From the NCBI RefSeq assembly GCF_016862215.1, contig NZ_BOMN01000129.1, positions 1-64,000 of the forward strand: a stretch of DNA of 64,000 nt, read 5' to 3'. This DNA comes from Winogradskya humida (lineage in GTDB: Bacteria > Actinomycetota > Actinomycetes > Mycobacteriales > Micromonosporaceae). The notes beneath the pieces are model-generated. The model made no database searches and had not been told where the DNA came from. It saw only the letters and a list, made by a program, of their open reading frames with translations. Numbering within the stretch: position 1 is the first letter of the stretch; every line of letters begins with the position of its first letter. The position numbers and the translations under genes are program-made. Shown here piece by piece: positions 34,988 to 43,184 of this stretch.

Positions 34988-35564
34988 ATGAGCGTCCTCA
35001 CCACGATCCTCTACCCGGCTCGGCCGCCTGCTGCGCAACAAACGCCCCGACCTCCAGCACAGCGTCCGCAACGCCCCGCAACTGGCCACCACCCGCACGA
35101 TCACGCTGACCAGCCCCGCCTTCACCCACGGTGGCGAGATCCCCGACCGCCACTGCTCCCTGGACCTCGGCCCGAACATCGCCCCCGCCCTGGCCTGGTC
35201 CGGCATCCCGGCCGGCACCGCCCAGCTCCTGTTCATCCTGGAGGACATCGACGTCCCGATGACCCACCCCGGCCTCCACACGATCGCCCTCCTCGACCCG
35301 GCCACCACCCCCGGCCTGGCAGAGGGAGACCTCACCCCGGACAACAAGGCCATCAGGTACGCCCCCTGCGTCCGCGGCCGCACCGGCTACCTCGGCCCCC
35401 GCCCCCTCCCCGGCCACGGCCTCCACCACTACGGCTTCCACCTGTACGCCCTCAGCACCCCCGTCCCCGCCGACCATCCCTTGACCGGCCTCCCCGACGT
35501 CCTCACCGCCGTCAGCGGCCACGTCCTCGCCGCAGCCTTCCTCGAAGGCATCAAACGCGGCTGA
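34988..35564 (+). pseudogene. YbhB/YbcL (PEBP/Raf-kinase-inhibitor-like) gene with 5' frameshift
   Basis: The main frame encodes the family landmarks: ITLTSPAFTHGGEIPDRHCS, LAWSGIPAGTAQLLFILEDI with a DVP motif, and GPRPLPGHGLHHYGFHLYAL. It ends FLEGIKRG. No ATG or GTG opens this frame before 35259, which would lose half the fold. The natural start is the ATG at 34988 behind AGGAG (MSVLTTILYP). It is out of frame by one extra base near 35,014-35,020, within CCCGGCTCGG. Removing one G restores about 191 residues. A real mutation and a sequencing error are both possible. It is divergent from a MarR gene. Confidence 0.75.
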
Positions 35565-35578
35565 CATGGGCTCATTGC

Positions 35579-35584
35579 TACGCT
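35579..35584 (+). promoter_or_regulatory. TACGCT -10 box, leaderless start of the GNAT gene
   Basis: TACGCT, six bases (GCCGGG), then GTG at 35591. It sits just after the YbhB-like stop codon. Confidence 0.5.
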
Positions 35585-35590
35585 GCCGGG

Positions 35591-36109
35591 GTGATCGAGC
35601 CGCTGCGTACCGACCGTCTTGTTGTTCGCCGGTTCACGATGGCGGATGTGGACGACTTCTGTGCGTACCAATCGGATCCGAGGGTGCGGAAGTTCCTGCA
35701 GGGGGCACCGCAGTCCGCCGAGGAGGCGGCCCGGTATCTGGCCGCTCAGGCCGTCCTCGACGAAAGAGCCACCAGTGCATGGCACGGGTACGCCGTCCAG
35801 CACCTCGAATCCGGCAAGGTGATCGGTGACGTCGGGGTGTACCTCGTGTCCGCCGGTGAGGGTGACGTCGGTTTCCAGTTCCACCCCGCGTTCCACGGTC
35901 AGGGTTACGCGCGGGAGGCCATGGTCGCGTTCCTCCGGTACGTGTTCGACGATCTCGGCGTCGAGCATGTCACGGCCGGCTGCGACCGGGCCAACGCCGC
36001 CTCCTCCACCCTGCTCCAGCGTCTCGGCCTGCGCCCCCGGCCGGCGTCCGCCGACGACGGCGATCTCCGCTTCGACCTGACCCGCGACGAGTGGCGTGCT
36101 CAGCTCTGA
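35591..36109 (+). CDS. GNAT acetyltransferase, RimJ/RimL type
   Basis: Acetyl-CoA-dependent N-acetyltransferase of 172 residues. It opens with the family start IEPLRTDRLVVRRFTMADVD. The acetyl-CoA loop is in FHPAFHGQGYAREAMVAFLR, followed by VTAGCDRANAASSTLLQRLG. It is closest in style to enzymes modifying protein N-termini or small amines, but the acceptor is not predictable. The GTG start is six bases after a TACGCT box with no ribosome site. Its 3' end overlaps the convergent DUF2306 gene by ten bases. Confidence 0.9.
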   Translation: MIEPLRTDRLVVRRFTMADVDDFCAYQSDPRVRKFLQGAPQSAEEAARYLAAQAVLDERATSAWHGYAVQHLESGKVIGDVGVYLVSAGEGDVGFQFHPAFHGQGYAREAMVAFLRYVFDDLGVEHVTAGCDRANAASSTLLQRLGLRPRPASADDGDLRFDLTRDEWRAQL

Positions 36110-36807
36110 GGCGATAAGGCCGGGGAGATCGCGGATGATGGGCCGGGTGCGGGCGTCTGCCGTCTGCGGGCGCGAGGGGTCAGCAGGCGCGGAATGATGA
36201 AGTATTCCGCGATGAAGACGTTGCCCAGGAGGCCTGCCCAGGCGCTGGCGGTGTAAAGGTCGCGGAAGTCCACCGAATGCAGCAGCGCCTGGCCGGCCAG
36301 CAGGTAGACCCGGAGCGTCACCGCGGCGAACGTGAGCGCGTAACTGCGTACCATCCAGATCCTGTGTTGCTGGATGTCGCGGCGGCGGATCGTGCGGTAG
36401 CCCTGGGCCGCGGTGTAGAGCCAGGCCACGATCAGCATGTAGAACGCCACCTGTAGCGGGAAGCCGCTCGGGGTGACCGCGGCGGCATATGCGGCGGCGG
36501 CCGATGCCGCGACGACGGAGATCAGGTAGACGCGGCCCGACACGCGATGCACCCGGGGAAAACGGGCCCGTAGTTTCGGGATGAACTGCCACGGGCCGAT
36601 GATCAGCGTCAAGCCGGCCGGTAACGCGTGAATGACCAGGCTGGCGTAATAGCCGACGATGGCCCGGTCGATGGGTACGGCGGAGCTTCCGTGCAGGTAC
36701 GGCGGTACGAAGAGGGCCGTGATGCCGGTTGCTGAGAGGGCGAGAAGGCTCCAGAGGAACCACCACCGGCGACGGCGGGCGGTCCTTGAGATGACTGCGG
36801 TGGACAT
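36100..36807 (-). CDS. DUF2306-type membrane protein
   Basis: Integral membrane protein of about 235 residues with six to seven helices. An arginine-rich N-terminus (SRTARRRRWWFLWSLLALSA) precedes helix 1. Central segments HALPAGLTLIIGPWQFIPKL and HRVSGRVYLISVVAA carry the paired histidine-containing turns characteristic of DUF2306 proteins, a family of unknown function thought to bind haem or quinone-like cofactors. A GTG 15 bases upstream (36822) is an alternative start. It is transcribed away from a histidine kinase gene over about 90 bases and may belong to its regulon. Confidence 0.78.
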   Translation of the reverse strand: MSTAVISRTARRRRWWFLWSLLALSATGITALFVPPYLHGSSAVPIDRAIVGYYASLVIHALPAGLTLIIGPWQFIPKLRARFPRVHRVSGRVYLISVVAASAAAAYAAAVTPSGFPLQVAFYMLIVAWLYTAAQGYRTIRRRDIQQHRIWMVRSYALTFAAVTLRVYLLAGQALLHSVDFRDLYTASAWAGLLGNVFIAEYFIIPRLLTPRARRRQTPAPGPSSAISPALSPQS

Positions 36808-36886
36808 GGGCGCAACACTCACATGGTGGGCTTCTGCCGGGCATCGGCAATCGTTGCCTACATCGGGCGGGTTGGGCGGGAGCGCC

Positions 36887-36892
36887 TACTCT
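36887..36892 (+). promoter_or_regulatory. TACTCT -10 box, leaderless start of the kinase gene
   Basis: TACTCT, six bases (GAAACT), then the GTG at 36899. No ribosome-binding sequence is present. Confidence 0.55.
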
Positions 36893-36898
36893 GAAACT

Positions 36899-38068
36899 GT
36901 GCCGGCCGATGTGGGACGACGTCGCACGTGGTGGTGGGAGGCTGCTGCGGCGGGGATCTGCCTGCTCGGTGGCATGGTGGGGGACGACGGCGGGTTGTCG
37001 GCGCCGCCCGTCGCCGCGTACTTCATCGCGGTGGTGTCGTGTGCTGTGCTGCCGCTGCGGCGAAGGGCGGCCCTGGTCGCCTTGGCCGTCACGACCGCGG
37101 GTGGGGTGCTGGCGCCGGTGCTGGGGCTGCTGCCGAATCCGCTCGTCGTGGCGCCCGTGGCGATCACCGCGTACTCCTATGTGCTCGCCGCGCGCACCGA
37201 GCTGCGGGCGGCCGCTGTGGTGGCGCTCAGCTCCATGGCGCTGCTGGTCGCGGCCACTCCCTGGTTCGGGGTCATGTCGTGGCAGGATGTGAGCAGGCTG
37301 GGCACGGTGGCGGCGGTTCCGCTGGTGGCGGGGCTGCTCGGGCATTCGGTGCGGAACCGGCGGGCGTATCTCGCGGCCGTGGAGGACCGAGCCCGGCGGG
37401 CCGAGGAGACCCGGGACAGCGAGGCGCGCCGCAGGGTGGCCGAGGAGAGGGTACGCATCGCGCGCGAGCTGCACGATCTTGTCGCCCATCGGATCACCCT
37501 GGCCAACGCGCAGGCCACGGTCGCCGCCCATGTCCTCGAAACCCGCCCGGAGCAGACGCGCAAGAGCCTGGTCGAGCTCGTCGTGACCACCGCCCACGCG
37601 CTCGACGAGCTGCGGGCCACGGTTGGTCTGCTGCGTCAGTCCGGGGACCCGGTCGCGCCCGTCGAGCCGGCGCCCGGGCTGTCCGGGATCCCCGCGCTCC
37701 TGGAGTCGTTCCGCAGCGCGGGCCTGGAGGTGTCGGTGCAGCAGGAGGGCACGGCCGTCCCCCTGCCGCCGGCGATGGATCTGACCGCGTACCGCATCGT
37801 GCAGGAGGCCTTGACCAACGTGACCAAGCATGCCGACACCCGGGACGCCCGAGTACGCCTCGTCTGGAACCGCGCTGACCTGACGCTCACCGTCACCGAC
37901 GACGGCGCCCACGCGACGTCCAGCAAACCGCCGGGCTACGGGCTGATCGGGATGCGGGAACGCGCTCATGCCGTGGGTGGCCAGCTCACAGCGGGCCTGC
38001 GCGCGGAGGGCGGCTTCCTCGTCTCCGCGCAGCTGCCCGTGCCGACGCGGACGACCGGCGACAAGTGA
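36899..38068 (+). CDS. NarL-type sensor histidine kinase (HisKA_3)
   Basis: Membrane kinase of 389 residues. Four to five helices fill about residues 12-150. A short coiled segment (LAAVEDRARRAEETRDSEAR) leads into the HisKA_3 box RVRIARELHDLVAHRITLAN with the phosphorylated histidine. The HATPase_c domain has YRIVQEALTNVTKHADTRDA and ends GYGLIGMRERAHAVGGQLTA. The GTG at 36899 follows a TACTCT box at leaderless spacing. The stop overlaps the response-regulator start (GTGA). The signal is unknown; the divergent DUF2306 membrane protein may be a target or partner. Confidence 0.92.
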   Translation: MPADVGRRRTWWWEAAAAGICLLGGMVGDDGGLSAPPVAAYFIAVVSCAVLPLRRRAALVALAVTTAGGVLAPVLGLLPNPLVVAPVAITAYSYVLAARTELRAAAVVALSSMALLVAATPWFGVMSWQDVSRLGTVAAVPLVAGLLGHSVRNRRAYLAAVEDRARRAEETRDSEARRRVAEERVRIARELHDLVAHRITLANAQATVAAHVLETRPEQTRKSLVELVVTTAHALDELRATVGLLRQSGDPVAPVEPAPGLSGIPALLESFRSAGLEVSVQQEGTAVPLPPAMDLTAYRIVQEALTNVTKHADTRDARVRLVWNRADLTLTVTDDGAHATSSKPPGYGLIGMRERAHAVGGQLTAGLRAEGGFLVSAQLPVPTRTTGDK

Positions 38069-38730
38069 CGCTCCGGGTGGTGCTTGCCGATGATCAGGCG
38101 TTGCTGCGCGAGGCGTTCCGGATCCTGCTCGACACCGCCGACGACATCACCGTGGTGGGTGAGGCCGCCGACGGCGCCGAGGCGGTGCGGCTGACCCGGG
38201 AGCTGCGGCCGGACGTGGTGGTCATGGACATCCGGATGCCCGGGGTGGACGGTCTCACCGCCACGGCGCAGATCTGCGCCGATCCGGAGCTGCGGGCGAG
38301 CCGCATCCTGATCCTCACGACGTACGAGACCGACGAGTACGTCGCTCAGGCGCTGCGCGCCGGGGCCGGTGGCTTCATCGGCAAGGGTATCGGGGCCGAG
38401 GATCTGCTGGGCGCCGTGCGTACGATCGCCGCCGGTGACACCCTGCTCTCCCCCGCCGCGACGCGCTCCCTGGTCACGCGGTTCCTCGCCACGCCGGAAC
38501 CCGAGCCGCAGCAGCAACCCGGCCGGCTCGACGCGCTCACCCCGCGGGAACGGGAGATGGTGGCCCTCGTCGCGATCGGGCTGTCCAACCAGGACATCGC
38601 CGAGCGGATGTTCCTCAGCCCCTTCACCGTCCGCGCCCACGTGCAGCGCGCCATGACGAAGCTGGACGCCCGTGACCGGGCGCAGCTCGTCGTCATCGCC
38701 TACCGCACGGGTCTGGCCCCTGCGCCGTGA
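38065..38730 (+). CDS. NarL/FixJ-type response regulator
   Basis: Partner regulator of 221 residues. The receiver has VVLADDQALLREAFRILLDT, the phosphoacceptor in VVVMDIRMPGVDGLTA, and the conserved lysine in GGFIGKGIGAEDLL. The LuxR-type helix-turn-helix reads LTPREREMVALVAIGLSNQD. The GTG start overlaps the kinase stop. Its last 31 bases overlap the end of the convergent monooxygenase gene, so the two transcripts are antisense at their ends. Confidence 0.93.
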   Translation: MTLRVVLADDQALLREAFRILLDTADDITVVGEAADGAEAVRLTRELRPDVVVMDIRMPGVDGLTATAQICADPELRASRILILTTYETDEYVAQALRAGAGGFIGKGIGAEDLLGAVRTIAAGDTLLSPAATRSLVTRFLATPEPEPQQQPGRLDALTPREREMVALVAIGLSNQDIAERMFLSPFTVRAHVQRAMTKLDARDRAQLVVIAYRTGLAPAP

Positions 38731-39860
38731 GGCAGCGTCAAGGCTGAGTGCGCCGGACGCGTTGTCGCCGAAGGCATCGCGTCGAGGCCGCGCAGCATGG
38801 TGTTGCGGCGCTCCAGGGCTTGCGCCGTGGCGGGAAACAGCGTGGCCCCGCCGTTGTCGACCAGTGCCTGGTTCAGGGTCACGAACTCGCGCAGGTCGCG
38901 TTCATAGGCGGCGAAGGCCACGGTGTGGTCCGGGTTCGTGGCCAGGGATTCGGCCAGCATGTACGCACCGACGAGCGCGAGACTGGAGCCCTGCCCGGTG
39001 AGGAACGAGGGTGCGTACGCGGCGTCCCCGACGAGGGCAACCCGGCCACGCGACCAGTGGGGCATGCGGATCTGACCGGCCGTGTCGACGAACAGGTCGC
39101 CGGCATGGCGCAGGGCCTCGACCATCCGCGGAATCTCCCACCCCTCGCCCGCGAACGTCGTGGCGACCAGGTCCCGGAGGTCCCTCTGCGGATCCGGCCG
39201 ATAAGGGGCCGGCCGATGAAGGGTCAGGAACGCGTGCAGGTCGCCGTCACCGACGGCGTAGAGCGCCGCGGCCTTCCCCGGGGTGTTCCACATCATGAGC
39301 TCGCGGGAAAGTCCGAACGTGTTCGGCATGGTGAAGATGGCGAAGCAGTAGCCCAGGTACCGATGGAACTGCTCCTCGGGGCCGAACAGGGACTCCCGGG
39401 TGCGTGAGTGCATCCCGTCGGCGCCGATCACCAGGTCGAACGTAAGCGTCCGTCCGCTGCGGAAGGTCACGTTCCCTGCCTGGTCGACGGTCTCCAAGGT
39501 CTCGCCGAACAGCAATTCCACGTCGTCGCGGACCGCCGCGTAGAGGGCCGAAGCCAGATCGCCGCGGGTCACCTCGAGATCCTGTCCCCCGGCGCCCGGG
39601 CCGACCGAGGCCACTTCACCACCGTCGGCGTCGAGGAACCTGTAGCGGCGCAGGCTGATGTGGGTGTCCCGCAGCCGCGGCAGGATCCCCATGCGCCGGA
39701 CCACCTCGATCGCGGTGCCACGGATGTCGATCGGGTAGCCACCACCGCGCAGTGCGGCTGCCTTTTCCACCACGGTGACCGCGAATCCGGCGCGGTGCAG
39801 CCAGTACGCCAGCGCGGGCCCGGAGATGCTGGCACCGCAGATCAGAACCGTACGTTTCAT
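38700..39860 (-). CDS. FAD-dependent aromatic monooxygenase (PHBH/TetX fold)
   Basis: Group A flavin hydroxylase of 386 residues. The ADP-binding motif is TVLICGASISGPALAYWLHR. The DG motif FDLVIGADGMHSRTR lies near residue 150, and the second FAD motif GRVALVGDAAYAPSFLTGQG near 285. Such enzymes hydroxylate aromatics or inactivate drugs such as tetracyclines and rifamycins. The ATG overlaps the stop of an MFS pump gene (ATGA). A coupled hydroxylase and exporter suggests detoxification or tailoring and export of one compound. The substrate cannot be read from sequence. Confidence 0.9.
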   Translation of the reverse strand: MKRTVLICGASISGPALAYWLHRAGFAVTVVEKAAALRGGGYPIDIRGTAIEVVRRMGILPRLRDTHISLRRYRFLDADGGEVASVGPGAGGQDLEVTRGDLASALYAAVRDDVELLFGETLETVDQAGNVTFRSGRTLTFDLVIGADGMHSRTRESLFGPEEQFHRYLGYCFAIFTMPNTFGLSRELMMWNTPGKAAALYAVGDGDLHAFLTLHRPAPYRPDPQRDLRDLVATTFAGEGWEIPRMVEALRHAGDLFVDTAGQIRMPHWSRGRVALVGDAAYAPSFLTGQGSSLALVGAYMLAESLATNPDHTVAFAAYERDLREFVTLNQALVDNGGATLFPATAQALERRNTMLRGLDAMPSATTRPAHSALTLPHGAGARPVR

Positions 39861-41236
39861 GCCTGAGCCCCTCTGGTCATGCGGACGACGAGCAGTGCCG
39901 AGGCGGCGACGAGGCCGGCGACGACGAACCCGGTGACGAAGGCCGATTCGGCGGGCCGGTCGCCGCTCGCGCCGAGGAGCGCACCGGCGACCTGGGCGCC
40001 CAGCGCTACGCCGATCACGCGGGTCACCACGAGCAGGCTGGTGGCGATGCCGGTGTCCCTGGCCTCGACGGCGGTGGCGGTGCCGGCGAGCAACGCTGTC
40101 GTGCCGGCGCCCGCGGCGAACGCGGTCAGCACCTTCGCGAGGACGAGCTGCCAGGCCTCGTCGTGCAGCGACGCCAGGGAGATCAGGGTGGCCGCCGTGA
40201 CGACGGCGCCGACGACGACCACGGCCCGTGGGCCGAACCGCCGTGCCGCGATGCCGCCCACCGAATCGCTCACCGCGCCGGCGATGGCACCGGGCAGCAG
40301 GAACAGGCCGATGGTCGTGGTGCCGGCGGCGAACCCGTACCCGTCGCCCCGCACCGCGAACAGCTGCGGGAGCAGGAAGAGCACCATCCCGGAACTGACG
40401 GTGATGAAAAAGGTCAGCACGTACGCGTTCCGCGTCGCGGGCACCGCCAGCATGCGCAGGTCGACCATCGGTGACGCGGTACGCCGCTCGACGAGAACCC
40501 AGCCGGTCGCGAGGGCGGCCACGACAACGACGACGGCACCGATCGCCAGTGGCGGCAGACCGGAACCCGGTACCACGGCGAGCGCGAGCATGAACACCAG
40601 CAGCGTGGCGCTCAGCAGGGCAACGCCGGGCCAATCGATCCGGTCCTGCGACAGGGCGGGCGGGTCAGGCGGCATCCACCGGATGACGAGCACCGTCGTC
40701 GCGATGATCACGATCGTCGGCACCGCGAACATCCCGTGCCACGACAGAGCTGACGCGATCGGCCCGGCGATCAGCGTCCCCACCATGCCGCCGCCCGTGA
40801 ACAGCGCGACGACCACGCCGATCGCCGCCTGGGACTCCCCCGTCGACAGGTGCCTGCGTACCAGGATGAAGGAGAGCGGCAGCGCACCCACCATGACGCC
40901 CTGCAACACCTGACCGAGCAGCAGCATCGGCAGGTTCGGTGCCACGGCGGCCAGCAGACCACCGGCCGAGACCAGCGCCATCAGCCAGACCAGCACCCGT
41001 CTGCCGCCGTAGCGGTCGCCGAGTTTGCCCGCGACGGGAGCGATGACCGCCCCGGTGACGAGCAGGGCGTTGGCGACCAGCGCCCCCTGCGCCGGACTGA
41101 TGCCCAGCTCGCGTTGCAGCAACGGAAGCGCGGGCTCCACCACCGTCTGCAGGGCGCCGAGGGAGAGCGCCAGGACACCGAGTGCACCGATCGATTTCTT
41201 CCCGAGCCGTGCCGGGGAAACAACTGTGGAGGACAT
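39857..41236 (-). CDS. MFS efflux transporter
   Basis: Exporter of 459 residues with about fourteen helices. Helix 1 to loop 2-3 reads ALQTVVEPALPLLQRELGIS and AGKLGDRYGGRRVLVWLMAL, the MFS motif A region. Helix 5 has GGMVGTLIAGPIASALSWHG. GAAAGGA precedes the ATG by eight bases. It is the first gene of a two-gene operon with the flavin monooxygenase. A GC hairpin upstream separates it from the SRPBCC remnant. No adjacent TetR or MarR gene explains its control. Confidence 0.9.
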   Translation of the reverse strand: MSSTVVSPARLGKKSIGALGVLALSLGALQTVVEPALPLLQRELGISPAQGALVANALLVTGAVIAPVAGKLGDRYGGRRVLVWLMALVSAGGLLAAVAPNLPMLLLGQVLQGVMVGALPLSFILVRRHLSTGESQAAIGVVVALFTGGGMVGTLIAGPIASALSWHGMFAVPTIVIIATTVLVIRWMPPDPPALSQDRIDWPGVALLSATLLVFMLALAVVPGSGLPPLAIGAVVVVVAALATGWVLVERRTASPMVDLRMLAVPATRNAYVLTFFITVSSGMVLFLLPQLFAVRGDGYGFAAGTTTIGLFLLPGAIAGAVSDSVGGIAARRFGPRAVVVVGAVVTAATLISLASLHDEAWQLVLAKVLTAFAAGAGTTALLAGTATAVEARDTGIATSLLVVTRVIGVALGAQVAGALLGASGDRPAESAFVTGFVVAGLVAASALLVVRMTRGAQA

Positions 41237-41317
41237 GGACGCGTCCTTTCAAGGTTGGCGGGGAACCGCCCCGCCAACACTTCCGTCCAGCGCACCGCCC
41301 GGCATCGACCATCGCAA

Positions 41318-41358
41318 CCGTCTCCCCCTGGTGCATCCCGACCAGGGGGGAGAGACGG
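41318..41358 (-). terminator. Hairpin downstream of the SRPBCC remnant
   Basis: CCGTCTCCCCCTGGT (41318-41332) pairs with ACCAGGGGGGAGAGACGG (41341-41358) with small bulges and an eight-base loop. It lies eight bases beyond the SRPBCC stop on the minus strand, before the MFS gene. Confidence 0.6.
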
Positions 41359-41365
41359 CTAGTGC

Positions 41366-41765
41366 CTACGCACTACGTTCCGCGGTGTCCTTGAGCCGAT
41401 GTACCCAGTCGTTCAGGCCGGCGTCGAGGTTTGCCTGGTTTCCGGGGATGTCGGCCTCGACGGGCGCCCCCGACCAGGACTCCTCGGTCGTGACGAGCAC
41501 GCCGCCGCGTACCTTCTTGAAGGTCCACAGATGCACGCCGTCGATGCCGTTGACCGGGGCAGTCCAGGCGATGCAGCGTTGCGGGTCGACGGTCCGGACG
41601 GTCGACGTGACGTGCATGTTCTGCGGGGACCACCCGAACACCGACCCCGGGCGGAGCGGCCCCGGTGTCCGCTTGGCCGCAGGTGTGATCTCCGGGATCC
41701 AGGTGCTCCACCGGTCGACGGTCGTGTGCAGCTGCCAGATCCGCCGTGCGGGTGCGTCGACTCAT
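41366..41765 (-). pseudogene. SRPBCC (START/Bet v1-fold) protein gene disrupted at its 5' end
   Basis: The protein frame reads VDAPARRIWQLHTTVDRWST, then WIPEITPAAKR, FGWSPQNMHVTSTVRTVDPQ and WTAPVNGIDGVHLWTFKKVR, ending LKDTAERSA. This is a polyketide-cyclase/dehydrase-like lipid-binding fold of about 130 residues. An excellent ribosome site GGTGGAGG precedes an ATG at 41765, but that ATG is one base out of register. In the coding frame a TGA stands directly before VDAPA. So the start was separated from the body by a small indel. The first usable ATG in frame (41641) would lose the N-terminal third. Type set to pseudogene, though sequencing error is possible. Confidence 0.7.
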
Positions 41766-41792
41766 CGAAATACCTCCACCTGTTGTACGTAC

Positions 41793-41809
41793 GATCAACG
41801 CGGTTGATC
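41793..41809. promoter_or_regulatory. Perfect palindrome GATCAAC-GCG-GTTGATC
   Basis: Seven-base arms with a three-base centre, 28-44 bases upstream of the SRPBCC start. A further TTTGATC lies at 41815. Operator of an ArsR- or TetR-like regulator is plausible, since ArsR genes often accompany SRPBCC genes, but none is nearby. Confidence 0.5.
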
Positions 41810-41849
41810 ATGGTTTGATCGCAGTTCGTGCCGCATCGGCAACGAGTGC

Positions 41850-42026
41850 CTATACGGTGTGCGGCCGGCCGGGCGCGGTGTGCTGGTGGCTCGTCGCGGA
41901 CGCGTTCGCCCGCGCGGTGATCGCGAACGTGGCCGCCGGGATCAGCGGGCAGGCTACGGCGAGGCGGGCCGCCACCAGGGCCGCGAGGACGAAGAGCCAG
42001 CGGCATAGGCAGCATTCACAGGGCAC
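41850..42026 (-). CDS. Possible 58-residue membrane peptide overlapping the ROK gene end
   Basis: A GTG at 42026, eleven bases inside the ROK gene, opens a frame VPCECCLCRWLFVLAALVAA that continues hydrophobically through RLAVACPLIPAATFAI and ends in a polar tail. Three cysteines precede the hydrophobic segment. It could be a small coupled membrane protein filling the otherwise empty space before the SRPBCC promoter. No family match is recognised and chance cannot be excluded. Confidence 0.3.
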   Translation of the reverse strand: MPCECCLCRWLFVLAALVAARLAVACPLIPAATFAITARANASATSHQHTAPGRPHTV

Positions 42027-43092
42027 CCAGGACGTGTTGTACGCCCGCCACGGCCGCGCCGCGCGCCCAGTCGGTGAAGGTCAGCGTGGCCGTGGTGATG
42101 TCGAGGGTGCAGCGTTGCGTCTCGTCGGGGCCTGGGCGGAGCCGGTCGGCGACCGCGGCGGTCATCGCGGGGTTCGCGGCGATCTCGGCGACGTCCTCGC
42201 CGGCGAGCACGATCCGGGTGGTCTGCAGCGCGCCGGCGAAGGTGGCGGCCAGGTTTCCGAGGGCCAGGGCGGAGTCCTCGAGAGCGACCCGCGGGCGGTG
42301 TGAGGCGTCGGCGCGGTCGAGGTAGGCCGCCACGCATCCGGCGTGCCCGAGTCCGCAGCGTGGGCCGTTGCTGTTCAGGGGCGAGTGGGCGAGCAGGTGG
42401 CCGTTGTCGATGAGTTCCTCGACGACGATGCCTTCGCGGACGACGCCGAAGCCCAGGCCCGCGCCGACGGTGATCAGGCCGAACGTGGAGTGGGTGCGGC
42501 CGGCGCCGAACCAGAGTTGCTCGCGGGCCAGCGCCGTGACGTCGTTGGTGACGATGACCGGCAGGCCGGTGTCCCGGCGCAGGGGGGTGGCGAGGTCGAC
42601 GTCGCGCCAGCCCAGAAACGTTCCTTCGCGGACGATCGCGCGGTTCACGACCACGCCGCCGAGCGATACGGCGATGCCGTCGACGGACGGCACCTTCCGG
42701 GCGAGTCTGCGGACCAGCCGGGCGACGGCCCTGATGACCGCGGCGACGGGTACGAGGCCGTCCGCTCCCCGCGCCGGCAGGGTCGCCTTCGCCGTGGTGA
42801 GGACCTCGCCGAACATGTCGCACGCGACGCCGTACGCCATATCGGCAGTGAGTTTGCAGCCCACGACGTGCCGCGCCCCCGGGACCGCGGACAGGATCTG
42901 ACGCGGGCGCCCGATCGTGAAGTCCGGTTCGGCGTCCTGGGTGACGAGCCCGCCGTCGGTCAGCGAGCGGGCCAGCCGCGACATCGACGCGTACGACAGC
43001 TGGAGCCGGTCGCCGAGGACAGCGCGTGTCGTCGGCCCGTGCACCAGCAGGTGGCGGGTCACGGCGAGCTCGGAGGCGGACAGCGCGGCCAT
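42016..43092 (-). CDS. ROK-family transcriptional repressor
   Basis: Sugar-responsive repressor of 358 residues with an N-terminal winged helix (LSASELAVTRHLLVHGPTTR, then QLSYASMSRLARSLTDGGLV). A ROK sugar-kinase-like domain follows (VNDVTALAREQLWFGAGR, FGLITVGAGLGFGV). The normal zinc motif CxCGxxGCxE is altered to CGLGHAGCVAAY, lacking the middle cysteine, so metal binding may be weak. The ATG lies six bases after TACCCT, inside a dyad that also covers the promoter of the divergent sugar importer. It most likely represses that importer and itself. Confidence 0.9.
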   Translation of the reverse strand: MAALSASELAVTRHLLVHGPTTRAVLGDRLQLSYASMSRLARSLTDGGLVTQDAEPDFTIGRPRQILSAVPGARHVVGCKLTADMAYGVACDMFGEVLTTAKATLPARGADGLVPVAAVIRAVARLVRRLARKVPSVDGIAVSLGGVVVNRAIVREGTFLGWRDVDLATPLRRDTGLPVIVTNDVTALAREQLWFGAGRTHSTFGLITVGAGLGFGVVREGIVVEELIDNGHLLAHSPLNSNGPRCGLGHAGCVAAYLDRADASHRPRVALEDSALALGNLAATFAGALQTTRIVLAGEDVAEIAANPAMTAAVADRLRPGPDETQRCTLDITTATLTFTDWARGAAVAGVQHVLGAL

Positions 43093-43097
43093 GCATC

Positions 43098-43144
43098 AAG
43101 GGTAAATAGTGACCCTTGTCACTAGATCGATGTCGGTTTATTTT
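43098..43144. promoter_or_regulatory. Divergent promoter with interlocked palindromes between ROK and importer genes
   Basis: AAGGGT-N8-ACCCTT (43098-43117) covers the minus-strand -10 TACCCT (43099-43104) of the ROK gene. AGTGAC-CCTT-GTCACT (43108-43123) covers the plus-strand -35 TTGTCA (43116-43121), which is 17 bases from TATTTT (43139-43144). A repressor bound here would block both directions. Confidence 0.7.
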
Positions 43145-43184
43145 CAATCTGGTTAAAAGTAAGGACCGCTCACGAGGAGGATCC

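Noticed and set aside
39857..41236. MFS/monooxygenase pair as a described antibiotic-resistance operon
   Set aside because: The domains allow it, but nothing in the sequence identifies the substrate.
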